From Schaalia odontolytica (lineage in GTDB: Bacteria; Actinomycetota; Actinomycetes; Actinomycetales; Actinomycetaceae): 9,540 nucleotides of DNA. The notes under the pieces were generated by a model. The model was not told where the DNA came from, searched no databases, and was given only the letters and a program-made list of their open reading frames with translations. Shown here piece after piece: positions 1 through 6,306 of this stretch. The stretch covers positions 1-9,540 of the forward strand of contig NZ_PKKM01000021.1 in assembly GCF_002847525.1 (NCBI RefSeq), read 5' to 3'. The translations under genes and the position numbers were made by a program. Each line of letters opens with the position of its first letter. Positions within the stretch are counted from its first letter, which is position 1.

Positions 1-93
1 CGCAACCCCCATCATCGGAAGACCTCGACCTCTACCCGGCCACGACACGCCCAACCCCGCATACCACCCCCACACCCTCAATTATGAAGAGCC
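1..93 (+). repeat. Left arm of a perfect 93-bp terminal inverted repeat
   Basis: Bases 1-93 are the exact reverse complement of 9448-9540, checked base by base with no mismatch. The match ends at 94 (T here, G in the other copy). It reaches the window edge, so its outer limit is not visible and the full repeat may be longer. One plus-strand frame is open through the whole arm and encodes a proline-rich polypeptide ending NYEEP. The stop codon of the minus-strand gene 78-446 also lies inside the arm. A repeat this long and perfect suggests recent duplication, or continuing exchange by recombination between the arms. Confidence 0.97.
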
Positions 94-121
94 TGAAATC
101 CTCTGGATCTGTCTTCTGTGA
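2..121 (+). CDS. 3' end of a plus-strand gene entering from the left: proline-rich stem plus 8-residue tail (partial)
   Basis: The frame beginning at base 2 is open from the window edge to a TGA at 119-121. It encodes about 31 residues from the inverted repeat, including GRPRPLPGHDTPNP and ending NYEEP, then the tail EILWICLL. Composition is that of a flexible proline-rich linker, such as precedes the variable C-terminal domain in polymorphic toxins. The same frame is open in the right-hand copy, and a similar YEEP context is open at 8788-8883, which argues that this frame is the coding one. No start codon is visible, so the gene would begin outside the window. The very short tail may mean that the toxin domain was lost here by rearrangement. 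The short stretch could also be open by chance. Confidence 0.45.
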   Translation, partial: ATPIIGRPRPLPGHDTPNPAYHPHTLNYEEPEILWICLL

Positions 122-446
122 TGCTGTAGTCGGTGCCTGGCACGGGGCCTAGAAGCTCGTCCGGAGGATAGTCCATATCGACGAGCTCGCCGAGCCCCTC
201 GCGTACGAGGAGCGTCAGTGCTATGGTCGCCAACTCAATGGAAGGGCTCGTGAAGATAATACCGACGGTATTGCGTTCTTCGTAGTCACCGATCGTAATT
301 CCTTGTGCGCTCTCGGTGAGAAAATAACGTAGACGTTCTCGTCTATCAACGAAGGTGAGACTGTCACCGTTATCTTTGACGAGATTCGGGGGAAAGTGCT
401 CGCCAAGGAGCGCTAGTGCGTGGCTACGAAACTGTTCCCACAGCAT
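78..446 (-). CDS. Immunity-like protein, family A, copy 1 (122 aa)
   Basis: Small soluble alpha/beta-type protein with no signal peptide or membrane segment. It pairs with the 153-residue protein at 3322-3783: both begin MLWEQFRSHA, then share (L/E)DNGDS, a GER/EERNTV stretch (residues ~57-61) and DELLGPVP-like residues ~96-103. The ATG at 446 has a good AGGAG site six bases upstream, and the preceding B-family gene stops only 3 bp before it, so translation is probably coupled. It is the last gene of the run 5443 to 78. Its final four residues (ALHN) and stop lie within the terminal inverted repeat, and it lacks the ~30-residue tail of copy 2, so its 3' end was probably reshaped by the rearrangement. 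The immunity role is inferred from the array. A distant tie to the Imm61-type group is possible but was not tested. Confidence 0.8.
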   Translation of the reverse strand: MLWEQFRSHALALLGEHFPPNLVKDNGDSLTFVDRRERLRYFLTESAQGITIGDYEERNTVGIIFTSPSIELATIALTLLVREGLGELVDMDYPPDELLGPVPGTDYSITEDRSRGFQALHN

Positions 447-449
447 GTG

Positions 450-989
450 TTACTCCTGTCTGTCCGTGGGCTTAGCGAAGGGGATGCGTGGCATGCCGAA
501 GAGGGCCTGGCAGGCTTCCTTGGTGCTTTCAATGTGGGCGATCTCGAAGAGGCGCTCGGGTGAGTGCTTCATGAACCAGGGCAGATTTAGGGCAGCACGT
601 GTAGATATGTCCGCGATGATGCCCGTGGACGACCCCTCGTAGAGGAGTTCCCCTGTCTCGAGATCTTGTGACCAGTGTGGGGCAGGAGAGAGCCATCTGA
701 ATGCAATGCCAATATCCTCCAGGTGCAGGCTAAGGCGAAGATGGTCGAACAATTCCATCACGAGCCATTGTTTAACTGTGGTCAGATCGTTAGCGCGAAT
801 TTCACCTCCGGGCCTGTAATTTCGCTCGCTTGTTCCGCTGAAATAACAGCCGTTCTTGTGCCAGATATGAATCATGACTTGAGGATCTGGCCCATTGAAA
901 AAAATGTGTTCTTCGGACAGTTCAATTACTTTCCTGTGTGCGGCCGAAACGACTGCTTCAATGAACTTGTCGTCGCTGATCGTTGTCAT
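450..989 (-). CDS. Immunity-like protein, family B, copy 1 (179 aa)
   Basis: Family B is recognised by three copies in the window. Shared features are SEEHI-F near residues 25-31, VMIH-W near 38-43, the SER triplet near 54-56, LTTVKQWLVMELFD near 69-82, P-x-WSQD near 104-109 and HSPERLFEIAHIES near 142-155. I chose the ATG at 989 because it aligns with the copy at 3809-4330 (MTTISDD versus MDTTISDD). The open frame runs upstream to 1262, but that extension is Arg/Ser-rich and lies antisense-like over the D gene. The ribosome binding site is weak. The gene follows D copy 1 by 113 bp. Its stop TAA overlaps the AGGAG site of the next gene (450/446). It is cytosolic by sequence. The immunity function is inferred from context. 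Confidence 0.83.
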   Translation of the reverse strand: MTTISDDKFIEAVVSAAHRKVIELSEEHIFFNGPDPQVMIHIWHKNGCYFSGTSERNYRPGGEIRANDLTTVKQWLVMELFDHLRLSLHLEDIGIAFRWLSPAPHWSQDLETGELLYEGSSTGIIADISTRAALNLPWFMKHSPERLFEIAHIESTKEACQALFGMPRIPFAKPTDRQE

Positions 990-1099
990 AGTCTGTCGTG
1001 TCTCATGCTTTCCTGAGTCGTTTGTCGAGGACTTGAGGCTGGCTGGTCCGACAATGCGTGTGCACTGGAGGGAGAGAACTCCGAAGCGCTCCGACTGTT

Positions 1100-1582
1100 G
1101 GCCTAGGCCATGTATTTCTTGAGGAGGTCTTCGAGGTCGTCTTGCATCGCGTGGGTGGTGGGAACGGCAATGGATGGAGTGTTGGAATAAAAGCGGACGC
1201 TTGGATCGTCGATGCGATGGTAGAGCAAGGTGGGTGGCCATGGGGTCTTTTCGGCTACCCATGACGGGTGGAGTTGATCGATCTTTCTGGGGAATCTCGG
1301 CAGGTCAAAATGCAGTGCCATGGCGCGCTTCGCTCCCAGCTGCGTTGTTAATACGTAGGCAGCGACGGAATCGCAATCAGTTTGAAGATCAGCACTAGTC
1401 GATGGTTCTCTTTCCGACCGTGAGAAGAACGTGGTTCCGTCCTCGTCCCAGACAGTGAAATAGAGGGTGCCGTCATTCGTGAAAGACAACGCCTGGTTGA
1501 ACTCCCGTGTCCTGGTCAAAGAGTCGCGCACAAGGCGTTCGATGAGATCGGTGTACCGTTCGAGCATGGTGGCGGTCCTTCC
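1100..1582 (-). repeat. Duplicated D block (partner 7601-8083)
   Basis: Coding sequence, leader with GGAAGGACC and the GGCCTAGGCC at the stop are shared at high nucleotide identity. Similarity ends a few bases outside the gene on both sides, so the gene with its ribosome binding site was the duplicated unit. Ends are approximate. Confidence 0.75.
1103..1567 (-). CDS. Immunity-like protein, family D, copy 1 (154 aa)
   Basis: Nearly the same protein recurs at 7604-8068, with most residues identical (for example LTTQLGAKRAMALHFD, residues ~73-88). It starts MLE-x-x-x-x-LIERL and has a central SER motif (51-53). Its C-terminal pattern is LHPSWVAE (99-106) then DPSVRFYSNTP (121-131), matching the array-wide P-x-W ... 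DPS-x-x-FST signature, and it ends LLKKYMA. The ATG at 1567 has GGAAGGA eight bases upstream, conserved in the second copy. It lies 67 bp after gene 1635-2120. The stop codon sits in the palindrome GGCCTAGGCC in both copies. No catalytic motif is seen, and an immunity role is inferred from the array. Confidence 0.84.
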   Translation of the reverse strand: MLERYTDLIERLVRDSLTRTREFNQALSFTNDGTLYFTVWDEDGTTFFSRSEREPSTSADLQTDCDSVAAYVLTTQLGAKRAMALHFDLPRFPRKIDQLHPSWVAEKTPWPPTLLYHRIDDPSVRFYSNTPSIAVPTTHAMQDDLEDLLKKYMA

Positions 1583-1634
1583 GGGGGCGTCGTGTGGGAC
1601 TTCGTTGAGGGGTCTATGCGCTTCGGCCGTGTGC

Positions 1635-2120
1635 TCACATCAGTGCGTAGACGTGCGATGGTTCGGGCTGCGTGTAGGCGGTGAGGAGAGCGCTGAGATC
1701 TAGTGAGCTCGCTTTTGTAATGACAGCGTCCATGTTTGGGTTTGTCGTCGAGAAAACGAGCGATGGATCGTTGACGTGCCGGAAGAGGAAGCGGGGGTGT
1801 TCCGGTGTTTCTCGGCACAATATCCATTCAGTTTCAAGATTACTGAAGGTGTGCATTCCACGGATCGTCTTCAGTCCTTCTGCCTGGCGCCACAAGGGCG
1901 CTAAACGAAAAACGATGGCGAAACAAAAGACGGCGGCACTCGGTGTGCTCACCGTGGTTTTCTTGTCGTCATCAGTACTGGTGACGCTTTGCGAGCTCAG
2001 ATCAATATGAATGGATGTAGCTGTGTCGGTCTCGCAGGTGATGTGGTAGGTGTCTGAAGTAATGTCAGCACGGAGTGCTGCAGAATTCGTTAGCGTTGTG
2101 ATAATCGCTGCGGGATCCAT
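1635..2120 (-). CDS. Immunity-like protein, divergent array member (161 aa)
   Basis: Starts MDPAAIITTL at 2120. A weak GAAAG stretch precedes the ATG. The N-terminal half is Thr/Ser/Asp-rich (residues 21-60). The C-terminal half carries the array signature: E-W-I at 98-100, NDPSLVFSTTNP at 117-128, then DAVITKASSLDLSALL. This part lines up well with gene 4394-4903 (SDWTVRR ... DESLTYSTTYP ... DAVLSRLFNVDTTTL), so the two are the closest relatives in the window. No signal peptide or membrane segment is seen. It sits 78 bp after 2199-2720 and 67 bp before D copy 1. These two genes separate C from D here, whereas C and D are adjacent at 7604-8652. Confidence 0.75.
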   Translation of the reverse strand: MDPAAIITTLTNSAALRADITSDTYHITCETDTATSIHIDLSSQSVTSTDDDKKTTVSTPSAAVFCFAIVFRLAPLWRQAEGLKTIRGMHTFSNLETEWILCRETPEHPRFLFRHVNDPSLVFSTTNPNMDAVITKASSLDLSALLTAYTQPEPSHVYALM

Positions 2121-2198
2121 GCTTTGTTCTTTCGTCGTGTGGTTGTTGGAGTCAGTTTGCTGATGGTTGAGCTGATGCTCGTCTGTGATAGGTGGCCA

Positions 2199-2720
2199 CT
2201 AGAACGAGAGAGCGTGGATATGTCTATGATCGGTGCCCAGCTCGCCGCCAGATGGATCGAGGAAAATATCGATCAGTGAATCGAGAGGAAAAGACGTGAA
2301 ATACGTCAAAATAATGTGGGATTCTGGTTCAGAGGTAGAAAAGTGCATTGACGGATCATTATCTTCTGTAACGTCGAAAGAGCTCAATGCTTTGTCCGGC
2401 CGCTCAACAGCCCACCCCGGCTGAAGGGCAGCCCATCCGGGCGGTGTGGCCAGCTGTTTGTAACTCTGGGCGCTTCGGTACAATCCTCCAATGATTCGTG
2501 TGAATTGATGGAGGGCAATAGCTTCGTTGCGCGTCTGAAAACTGAAGCTATCGGGAGCGTGTCGCTCATATGAACCTACTTCGTAGAATCCATCAGCGAA
2601 TCGGAATCGGTAGTACCGCGTGTAAGGCGCGTCAAGTACGTAATCACAATTTCCGATGTTTTGTACGCTCAAGTCTGCGTGCGAGATCCTCTGGGTCAGG
2701 GAATGCAACTGTTCTAGCAT
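2199..2720 (-). CDS. Immunity-like protein, divergent array member (173 aa)
   Basis: Start chosen at the ATG at 2720 (MLEQLHSL) rather than 2732, because GGAG lies six bases upstream of it while the upstream ATG abuts its only purine-rich site. The choice also matches the relative at 4925-5443 (MDVLEQLIER). Features are a GFYEVGSYER motif (44-53), paired GW residues (95-96, 102-103), NDPSMHFSTSEP (121-132) and a C-terminus DIFLDPSGGELGT...H-H-x-F. That C-terminus aligns with FFDPEAPPLGT...HNFYARF in 4925-5443. The protein is soluble with no catalytic signature. It lies between C copy 1 (55 bp upstream) and 1635-2120. Immunity is the contextual inference. Confidence 0.77.
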   Translation of the reverse strand: MLEQLHSLTQRISHADLSVQNIGNCDYVLDAPYTRYYRFRFADGFYEVGSYERHAPDSFSFQTRNEAIALHQFTRIIGGLYRSAQSYKQLATPPGWAALQPGWAVERPDKALSSFDVTEDNDPSMHFSTSEPESHIILTYFTSFPLDSLIDIFLDPSGGELGTDHRHIHALSF

Positions 2721-2775
2721 CGGGCGCTCCATCCTTCGGGCATAAGCGGTTGGACACGGTGAAACAACATGTGGG

Positions 2776-3276
2776 TCAACACTGAAAGAGCGCGGCGTAT
2801 CCGGCTCCGGACGGTTCGAGGACGAGGGAGAGCAGGTCCTCGCTTGGTGTGCTCATCAGATATGACAGCGGGAGCAGCGCAGCTGGCGAGAGGTTTGTGT
2901 ATGTTTTGGGAATGGGGGAGGCTTTGCTTGTCAGGAAGTAGCTAATCGGCTCTAGGAATTCGATGGAAAAGCTGGGGTGAACGTCGGTCACTGGCGGGAG
3001 GGTGAGGGGTGGGAGCTGGTGTGCTGTGCGAATGTCGGCGGCGAAGTGCATGATCGCGAACTTCTTGAAGATCTCGAAGGAGACCGAGCTGAAGCGTGCC
3101 CCGCCGAATGAGTATTTATCGACCTCGCCGTAGGCGTAGTACTCCTTGACCATGGTGAAAGCGTCGTAGATAAAGTCTTCACCCGGCTCGACCAGGATTA
3201 AGTCTTTCTTGATCCACGTTGTGTGCCCGGAGAGTTCGCACAGGCGAGTGATGTATGCAGCGAGTTCTTCGTTCAT
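2776..3276 (-). CDS. Immunity-like protein, family C, copy 1 (166 aa)
   Basis: Starts MNEELAAYIT at 3276 behind a strong AGGAGGAGCAACC leader that is also present at the second copy (8113-8652). Long stretches are identical between copies, including EIFKKFAIMHFAADIR (68-83), LILVEPGEDFIYDAF (26-40) and SLVLEPS (150-156). The C-terminus differs: after AALF (161-164) this copy ends QC and stops, while copy 2 has 15 or so more residues. Homology between the copies breaks exactly there. The P-S-F-S-I-E motif near 101-106 occupies the place of the P-x-W motif of other members. It lies 45 bp after A copy 2. It is cytosolic by sequence, and the immunity function is inferred. Confidence 0.84.
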   Translation of the reverse strand: MNEELAAYITRLCELSGHTTWIKKDLILVEPGEDFIYDAFTMVKEYYAYGEVDKYSFGGARFSSVSFEIFKKFAIMHFAADIRTAHQLPPLTLPPVTDVHPSFSIEFLEPISYFLTSKASPIPKTYTNLSPAALLPLSYLMSTPSEDLLSLVLEPSGAGYAALFQC

Positions 3277-3361
3277 GTGATGGTTGCTCCTCCTGGGTGC
3301 GCACTTCCGACTGCCTTGATTCTACGGCCGCGGTGAACCCAGGGAGGGGGTCGAGGCCTCG
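2785..3361 (-). repeat. Duplicated C block (partner about 8162-8737)
   Basis: The shared block runs from inside the last codons of C to about 85 bases upstream of its start, taking in the end of the A gene. The downstream edge falls at the GCTCTT of the AALF codons. Nucleotide identity is high throughout. Confidence 0.75.
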
Positions 3362-3783
3362 GCGATAGCTCGAGCGCATCGGAATGATCGGCATTTCGCG
3401 GATACTGCGGGATCGATAGTCGAGGTGAGTTCGAAGAACGGTGGGGACTTCTTCGAAATGGTGAATGCCGTGCGCGGGACGGGGCCCAAGAGATCCCGAG
3501 GCGTGTACGACATGTCCGTGAGCGTGGCTATCCCGTCGCGTGCGAGCAGAGTGAGACACGTGGTGGCGAGTTCGTGAGATTTGGTTATGCAGAACGGGAC
3601 CACGGTGTTTCGTTCGCCCTCGAAGGCAATGACGATTCCCCTCTCATCCTCGGTGAGAACGTAGCTTGTGTAGTCACGCCTGCTGGTGAAAACGATGCTG
3701 TCACCGTTGTCTTCTAGGAGTTCAGGGGGAAAGTGCTGGCCGAGGAGCGCTCGTGCGTGGCTCCGAAACTGTTCCCACAGCAT
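3322..3783 (-). CDS. Immunity-like protein, family A, copy 2 (153 aa)
   Basis: Partner of 78-446: same MLWEQFRSHA start, same AGGAGTAACAC-ATG leader, shared ERNTV, LA-x-x-x-LTLL and D-LLGPVP. It is about 30 residues longer, with an Arg/Ser/Pro-rich tail after FFEL that ends EASTPSLGSPRP. The tail looks less conserved than the core and may be read-through into former intergenic DNA. A fragment encoding EASTPSL followed by a stop survives at 8713-8737, just upstream of C copy 2, showing that an A gene once stood there too. It follows B copy 2 by 25 bp and precedes C copy 1 by 45 bp. Confidence 0.8.
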   Translation of the reverse strand: MLWEQFRSHARALLGQHFPPELLEDNGDSIVFTSRRDYTSYVLTEDERGIVIAFEGERNTVVPFCITKSHELATTCLTLLARDGIATLTDMSYTPRDLLGPVPRTAFTISKKSPPFFELTSTIDPAVSAKCRSFRCARAIAEASTPSLGSPRP

Positions 3784-4341
3784 GTGTTACTCCTGTCTAT
3801 CCGTGGGTCTATGCGAAGGGGATGCGTGGCATGCCGAACAGGGCCTGGCGGACTTCTGTGGTGCTTTCGATGTGGGCGATCTCGAGGAGTCGTTCGGGCG
3901 AGTGGTTGAGGAACCAGGGAAGATTCGCGGCGGCACGTGTGGAGATGTTCGCAATGATGCCTGTGGGTGACCCCTTGTAGAGAAGTTCTCCTGTCTCGGG
4001 ATCTTGTGACCAGTTTGGGGCGGGGGAGAGCCATCTGAATGCGATTCCAATGTCCTCCAGGTGCCAGGTCAGTCGAAGGAAATCAAACAATTCCATCACG
4101 AGCCACTGCTTACTTGTGGTTAAATCGTTGGCGCGAACTGCTCCTCGCGGATTATATGATCGTTCGCTTATTCCGCTGAAATAACAGCCGTTCTCGTGCC
4201 AGATGTGAATAAGGACCTGAGGATCCGGTCCAGGGAAGATGATGTGTTCTTCGGCCAGTTCATGTACTTCTCTTTTTGCGGAAGAAACGACTGTCTTAAT
4301 GAACTCGTCGTCGCTGATCGTTGTATCCATATGAGACGCTC
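3680..4341 (-). repeat. Duplicated B-A block (partner about 345-1000)
   Basis: B copy 2, the intergenic leader and the start of A copy 2 repeat the arrangement B copy 1 / A copy 1. The leader AGACAGGAGTAACAC and the first A codons are almost unchanged, while the A genes diverge towards their 3' ends. Edges are approximate. Confidence 0.65.
3809..4330 (-). CDS. Immunity-like protein, family B, copy 2 (173 aa)
   Basis: Close paralogue of 450-989 along its whole length (ISDDEFIKTVVSSA, EEHIIF, LTTSKQWLVMELFDFLRL, HSPERLLEIAHIES). It starts with the ATG at 4330, preceded by a purine-rich GAGAG stretch. It stops at GCATAG, six codons earlier than copy 1, whose frame reads on through KPTDRQE. Comparing the two 3' ends shows a substitution plus a one-base length difference that brought the stop forward, so this copy no longer has its stop inside the ribosome binding site of the following A gene. 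It lies 63 bp after 4394-4903. The immunity function is inferred from context. Confidence 0.83.
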   Translation of the reverse strand: MDTTISDDEFIKTVVSSAKREVHELAEEHIIFPGPDPQVLIHIWHENGCYFSGISERSYNPRGAVRANDLTTSKQWLVMELFDFLRLTWHLEDIGIAFRWLSPAPNWSQDPETGELLYKGSPTGIIANISTRAAANLPWFLNHSPERLLEIAHIESTTEVRQALFGMPRIPFA

Positions 4342-4393
4342 TCTACTCTCTTCTGTCGATCAGAGCTTTATATTGGATGATGCGTCGGGTGCC

Positions 4394-4903
4394 CTACAGG
4401 TCGTCGGTGTTCCTCAAAGCAGCCAATAGTGGCCCGTTCCTTCCTTCGTTGATGAGGGCGTCGATCAGCGTTGTGGTGTCGACATTGAAGAGCCGGGACA
4501 AGACGGCATCGTGCGGGGGATACGTTGTGGAGTACGTGAGGCTCTCATCGTGATTGCACGTGATATCAAACCACGGCGAATCGAGGGCCGAGCGCCTCAC
4601 AGTCCAATCGGACTGGAGGCGGCTGAGCGTTTTCACGGCAGTGGGTGGCAGGCCGTTTAGCTCTGGGTTTGCCTCGCCGAGGACAAGGGCGAGGCGTGCC
4701 AGCAATATCTTGTGGTTGTCGCAGCGCAGCATGTAGGAAACCGTACCGCTGTCATATGTTTTGTTGATGACAAGGAGGTGTTGATCGGTATGCAGAATTG
4801 CTTGCACGTCGTCCGATACCGTCAATCGCACTTCGTGTCGTGAATCGTCTGCCGATACCTGAGTCATTGGGGTAAACAGCGGAGTCAGCATCTCTATCGA
4901 CAT
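4394..4903 (-). CDS. Immunity-like protein, divergent array member (169 aa)
   Basis: Starts MSIEMLTPLF at 4903. GGAGAGG lies about 12 bases upstream and is a little far, and the ATG at 4891 is the alternative. The N-terminal half has no feature I recognise. The C-terminal half carries the array signature: SDWTVRR (98-104), DESLTYSTTYP (119-129), then DAVLSRLFNVDTTTLIDAL. Its nearest relative in the window is 1635-2120. It begins 21 bp after the stop of 4925-5443, consistent with one transcript. No signal peptide, membrane segment or catalytic motif is seen. Confidence 0.75.
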   Translation of the reverse strand: MSIEMLTPLFTPMTQVSADDSRHEVRLTVSDDVQAILHTDQHLLVINKTYDSGTVSYMLRCDNHKILLARLALVLGEANPELNGLPPTAVKTLSRLQSDWTVRRSALDSPWFDITCNHDESLTYSTTYPPHDAVLSRLFNVDTTTLIDALINEGRNGPLLAALRNTDDL

Positions 4904-4924
4904 GTTGATACCAGACCTCTCCGG

Positions 4925-5443
4925 TTAGAAACGAGCGTAGAAATTGTGAACCTCATCGAGCGTGCCGAGAGGGGGTGCTTCGGGGTCGAAAAACATGTCG
5001 AGCACCGTCTTGACGGGATAGACGGTGAGGGAGGGGATATGCAGGTATCGGTCGAGTGAGCTGGTTGTGTAGCTCAGCTCAGGAAGGCGTTCGGAAGTCA
5101 CGTGCATGCTAGAGCTTCCCGTCACTCGTTGGATCGTCCAACCAACGGGGAAGGAGCGCCACCCGTATTCCATGTTGATCTGTCTGTAGCCTGCAGCCAT
5201 TCGGTAGAAGGAGCCAACGAGCTCTATCAAGGCCAGTGACGCGATATCAGGAGAAGACGTCCACATGTTTGAGTAGCGTGTGGTCGCTCTTTCGTCGGAG
5301 CCAAAGAAATACTGCCCATCGTCAACCCAAAAGTGCTGACTCATTGACGCCCCGTATCCGAAGACACAGTCGTTATCTCCAATGAGGTCGGCAGAGACGC
5401 CGACGCTCTTTGCCCGTTCGATCAGCTGCTCGAGCACATCCAT
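4925..5443 (-). CDS. Immunity-like protein, divergent array member, first gene of the ten-gene run (172 aa)
   Basis: The ATG at 5443 has GGGAGG eight bases upstream. Features are LEQLIERAKSVGV (4-16), DDGQYFFGSDER (41-52), a VGW motif (100-102), PELSYTTS (121-128) and a C-terminus FFDPEAPPLGT...HNFYARF. The C-terminus and the position of each motif match 2199-2720, so the two are diverged paralogues. It is the first of ten closely spaced minus-strand genes ending at 78 and is preceded by 342 bp without a gene, so a promoter for the set is expected just upstream. Immunity is inferred from the company it keeps. Confidence 0.77.
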   Translation of the reverse strand: MDVLEQLIERAKSVGVSADLIGDNDCVFGYGASMSQHFWVDDGQYFFGSDERATTRYSNMWTSSPDIASLALIELVGSFYRMAAGYRQINMEYGWRSFPVGWTIQRVTGSSSMHVTSERLPELSYTTSSLDRYLHIPSLTVYPVKTVLDMFFDPEAPPLGTLDEVHNFYARF

Positions 5444-5480
5444 GATGACGTCCTCCCGTGGGTGACACTCCTGTACCTCG

Positions 5481-5509
5481 AGTATAAGCGCGTTATCCTA
5501 TCCTCGAAG
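5481..5509 (-). promoter_or_regulatory. Possible promoter for the ten-gene run
   Basis: On the minus strand TATACT (5481-5486) is a good -10 candidate about 40 bases before the ATG at 5443. The -35 region (TTCGAG, 16-bp spacer) is a poor match. The position is right: it is the only substantial gap upstream of the run. Confidence 0.3.
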
Positions 5510-5612
5510 GCGTCATTCGTTGACACCCGGTGTGTTCAGGCCTGTGCTGTTGGGAATGCGCGGTGTCCGTTGCGTGCGGCGAGCGCTCGCCATGTGACAC
5601 GACGGAGCGAGT

Positions 5613-5636
5613 CACTCAGCTGTCGCGAGCTGAGTG
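5613..5636. repeat. Hairpin with a 9-bp perfect stem
   Basis: CACTCAGCT (5613-5621) and AGCTGAGTG (5628-5636) are exact reverse complements around a six-base loop. It lies in the intergenic region with no U-run beside it. It could be an operator, a secondary terminator or part of a leader RNA. Confidence 0.5.
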
Positions 5637-5724
5637 TGCTCTGGCTGTTGCCTTGGCGGCCAGCAGGGCAGCCGTGTTGGCTGACGTTCCGTGTGGTCAA
5701 TCGCCGGGTGGTTGAGTCGATGAT

Positions 5725-5764
5725 GGCGTTGTTGCCCCCGCTAGCTAGTGGGGGCAACAACGCC
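5725..5764 (-). terminator. Large near-perfect palindrome, probable terminator of the ADP-ribosyltransferase module
   Basis: GGCGTTGTTGCCCCC (5725-5739) and GGGGGCAACAACGCC (5750-5764) are exact reverse complements. The centre CTAGCTAG is itself palindromic, so the two 20-base halves pair at all but one position. It starts 21 bases after the TAA of 5786-6289. No T-run follows on the minus strand, so a U-less terminator is inferred. A protein-binding palindrome is the alternative. Confidence 0.6.
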
Positions 5765-5785
5765 GGCTCTTGTCGTGTTGAGGCG

Positions 5786-6289
5786 TTAGCCCACGGGAAT
5801 GAGGAAACGTTCTGACGCGCCTTCGGGCAGGTCGACGCGCTGGCTGCGAGCAGCGCGCAGCGCGGGCTCAAACTCAATGAGAATGGGAGTCCAGGAGTCG
5901 AGAACGCGGGTGGGGGCGAGGCTCTTTCCGCCTTCGGTCAGACGCATTTCCTCGTAAATCTGGATGGTCACTCCGAGGAGCTCCTGAGCGGGATGCACGT
6001 AGAAGTAGGATCCGGGCATGTAGGTGACCTCTTCGAGATTGAAAGAGGGGGCACCCATCATAAGTCTGCTGAGGTCTCGTCCGTTCTGGCCGATAAAAAT
6101 AGCGACCTGCGGAACCGCCAGGTTGTTTGTCGCAATCGAAATGTTATGCGATGTTGCCGTGAGCACGGGAGAAGCAATCGCACGCGGCTCCGTGATGGAA
6201 GTGTCGACATATCCTCGGAAGGTTACCGACGGGGTCGGGGGTAGTGACTCGAGAAGAGTCAAGAGACTTTTGATGTTGTCTTCGTTCAT
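5786..6289 (-). CDS. Stand-alone ADP-ribosyltransferase-like protein (167 aa)
   Basis: The residues fit the R-S-E fold plan of arginine/Rho-type ADP-ribosyltransferases in order: TFRGY with R25, then PVLTATSHNISIA (41-53), then IFIGQNGRDLSRL (64-76), then LEEVTYMPGSYFYV (85-98) with E87. The second segment lines up without gaps with PAFFSTSTKSEVA in the toxin remnant at 7180-7491, so STS has become ATS. The third and fourth match the usual G-x-x-I-x-x-x-S ... E-V-L-x-x-P-G-x-x-F-x-V pattern. The residue two before E87 is Leu rather than Glu or Gln. It has a 60-residue C-terminal extension beyond the domain and no delivery domain or signal peptide. AGGAGG lies four bases before the ATG, 17 bp after 6307-7170. 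Either a toxin tail without a stem or an inactivated homologue with an immunity or decoy role is possible. The family assignment rests on motifs seen by eye. Confidence 0.7.
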   Translation of the reverse strand: MNEDNIKSLLTLLESLPPTPSVTFRGYVDTSITEPRAIASPVLTATSHNISIATNNLAVPQVAIFIGQNGRDLSRLMMGAPSFNLEEVTYMPGSYFYVHPAQELLGVTIQIYEEMRLTEGGKSLAPTRVLDSWTPILIEFEPALRAARSQRVDLPEGASERFLIPVG

Positions 6290-6306
6290 GATTCCTCCTG
6301 TGGTTT

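Larger units (their letters stand above)
5444..5785. other. 342-bp intergenic region between the ADP-ribosyltransferase module and the immunity run
   Basis: No convincing gene is seen on either strand; the open frames here are composition shadows. It holds, from right to left, a large hairpin just after the stop of 5786-6289, a second smaller hairpin (5613-5636) and a candidate promoter close to 5443. It is probably the boundary between two transcription units. Confidence 0.6.

Noticed and set aside
990..1262. Upstream extension of the B copy 1 frame to a start at 1262
   Set aside because: The extra 91 residues are Arg/Ser/His-rich, overlap the conserved D gene, and are absent from B copy 2, which starts at the homologous ATG.
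3335..3365. Weak similarity between GGTCGAGG-CTC near the A copy 2 tail and part of the terminal repeat
   Set aside because: The match is short, needs a gap and changes frame. It is within what GC-rich sequence gives by chance.
4484..4492. GAAGAGCCG resembling the repeat core
   Set aside because: Only nine bases match and they are ordinary codons of the conserved RLFNVD segment of gene 4394-4903, with no break in homology there.
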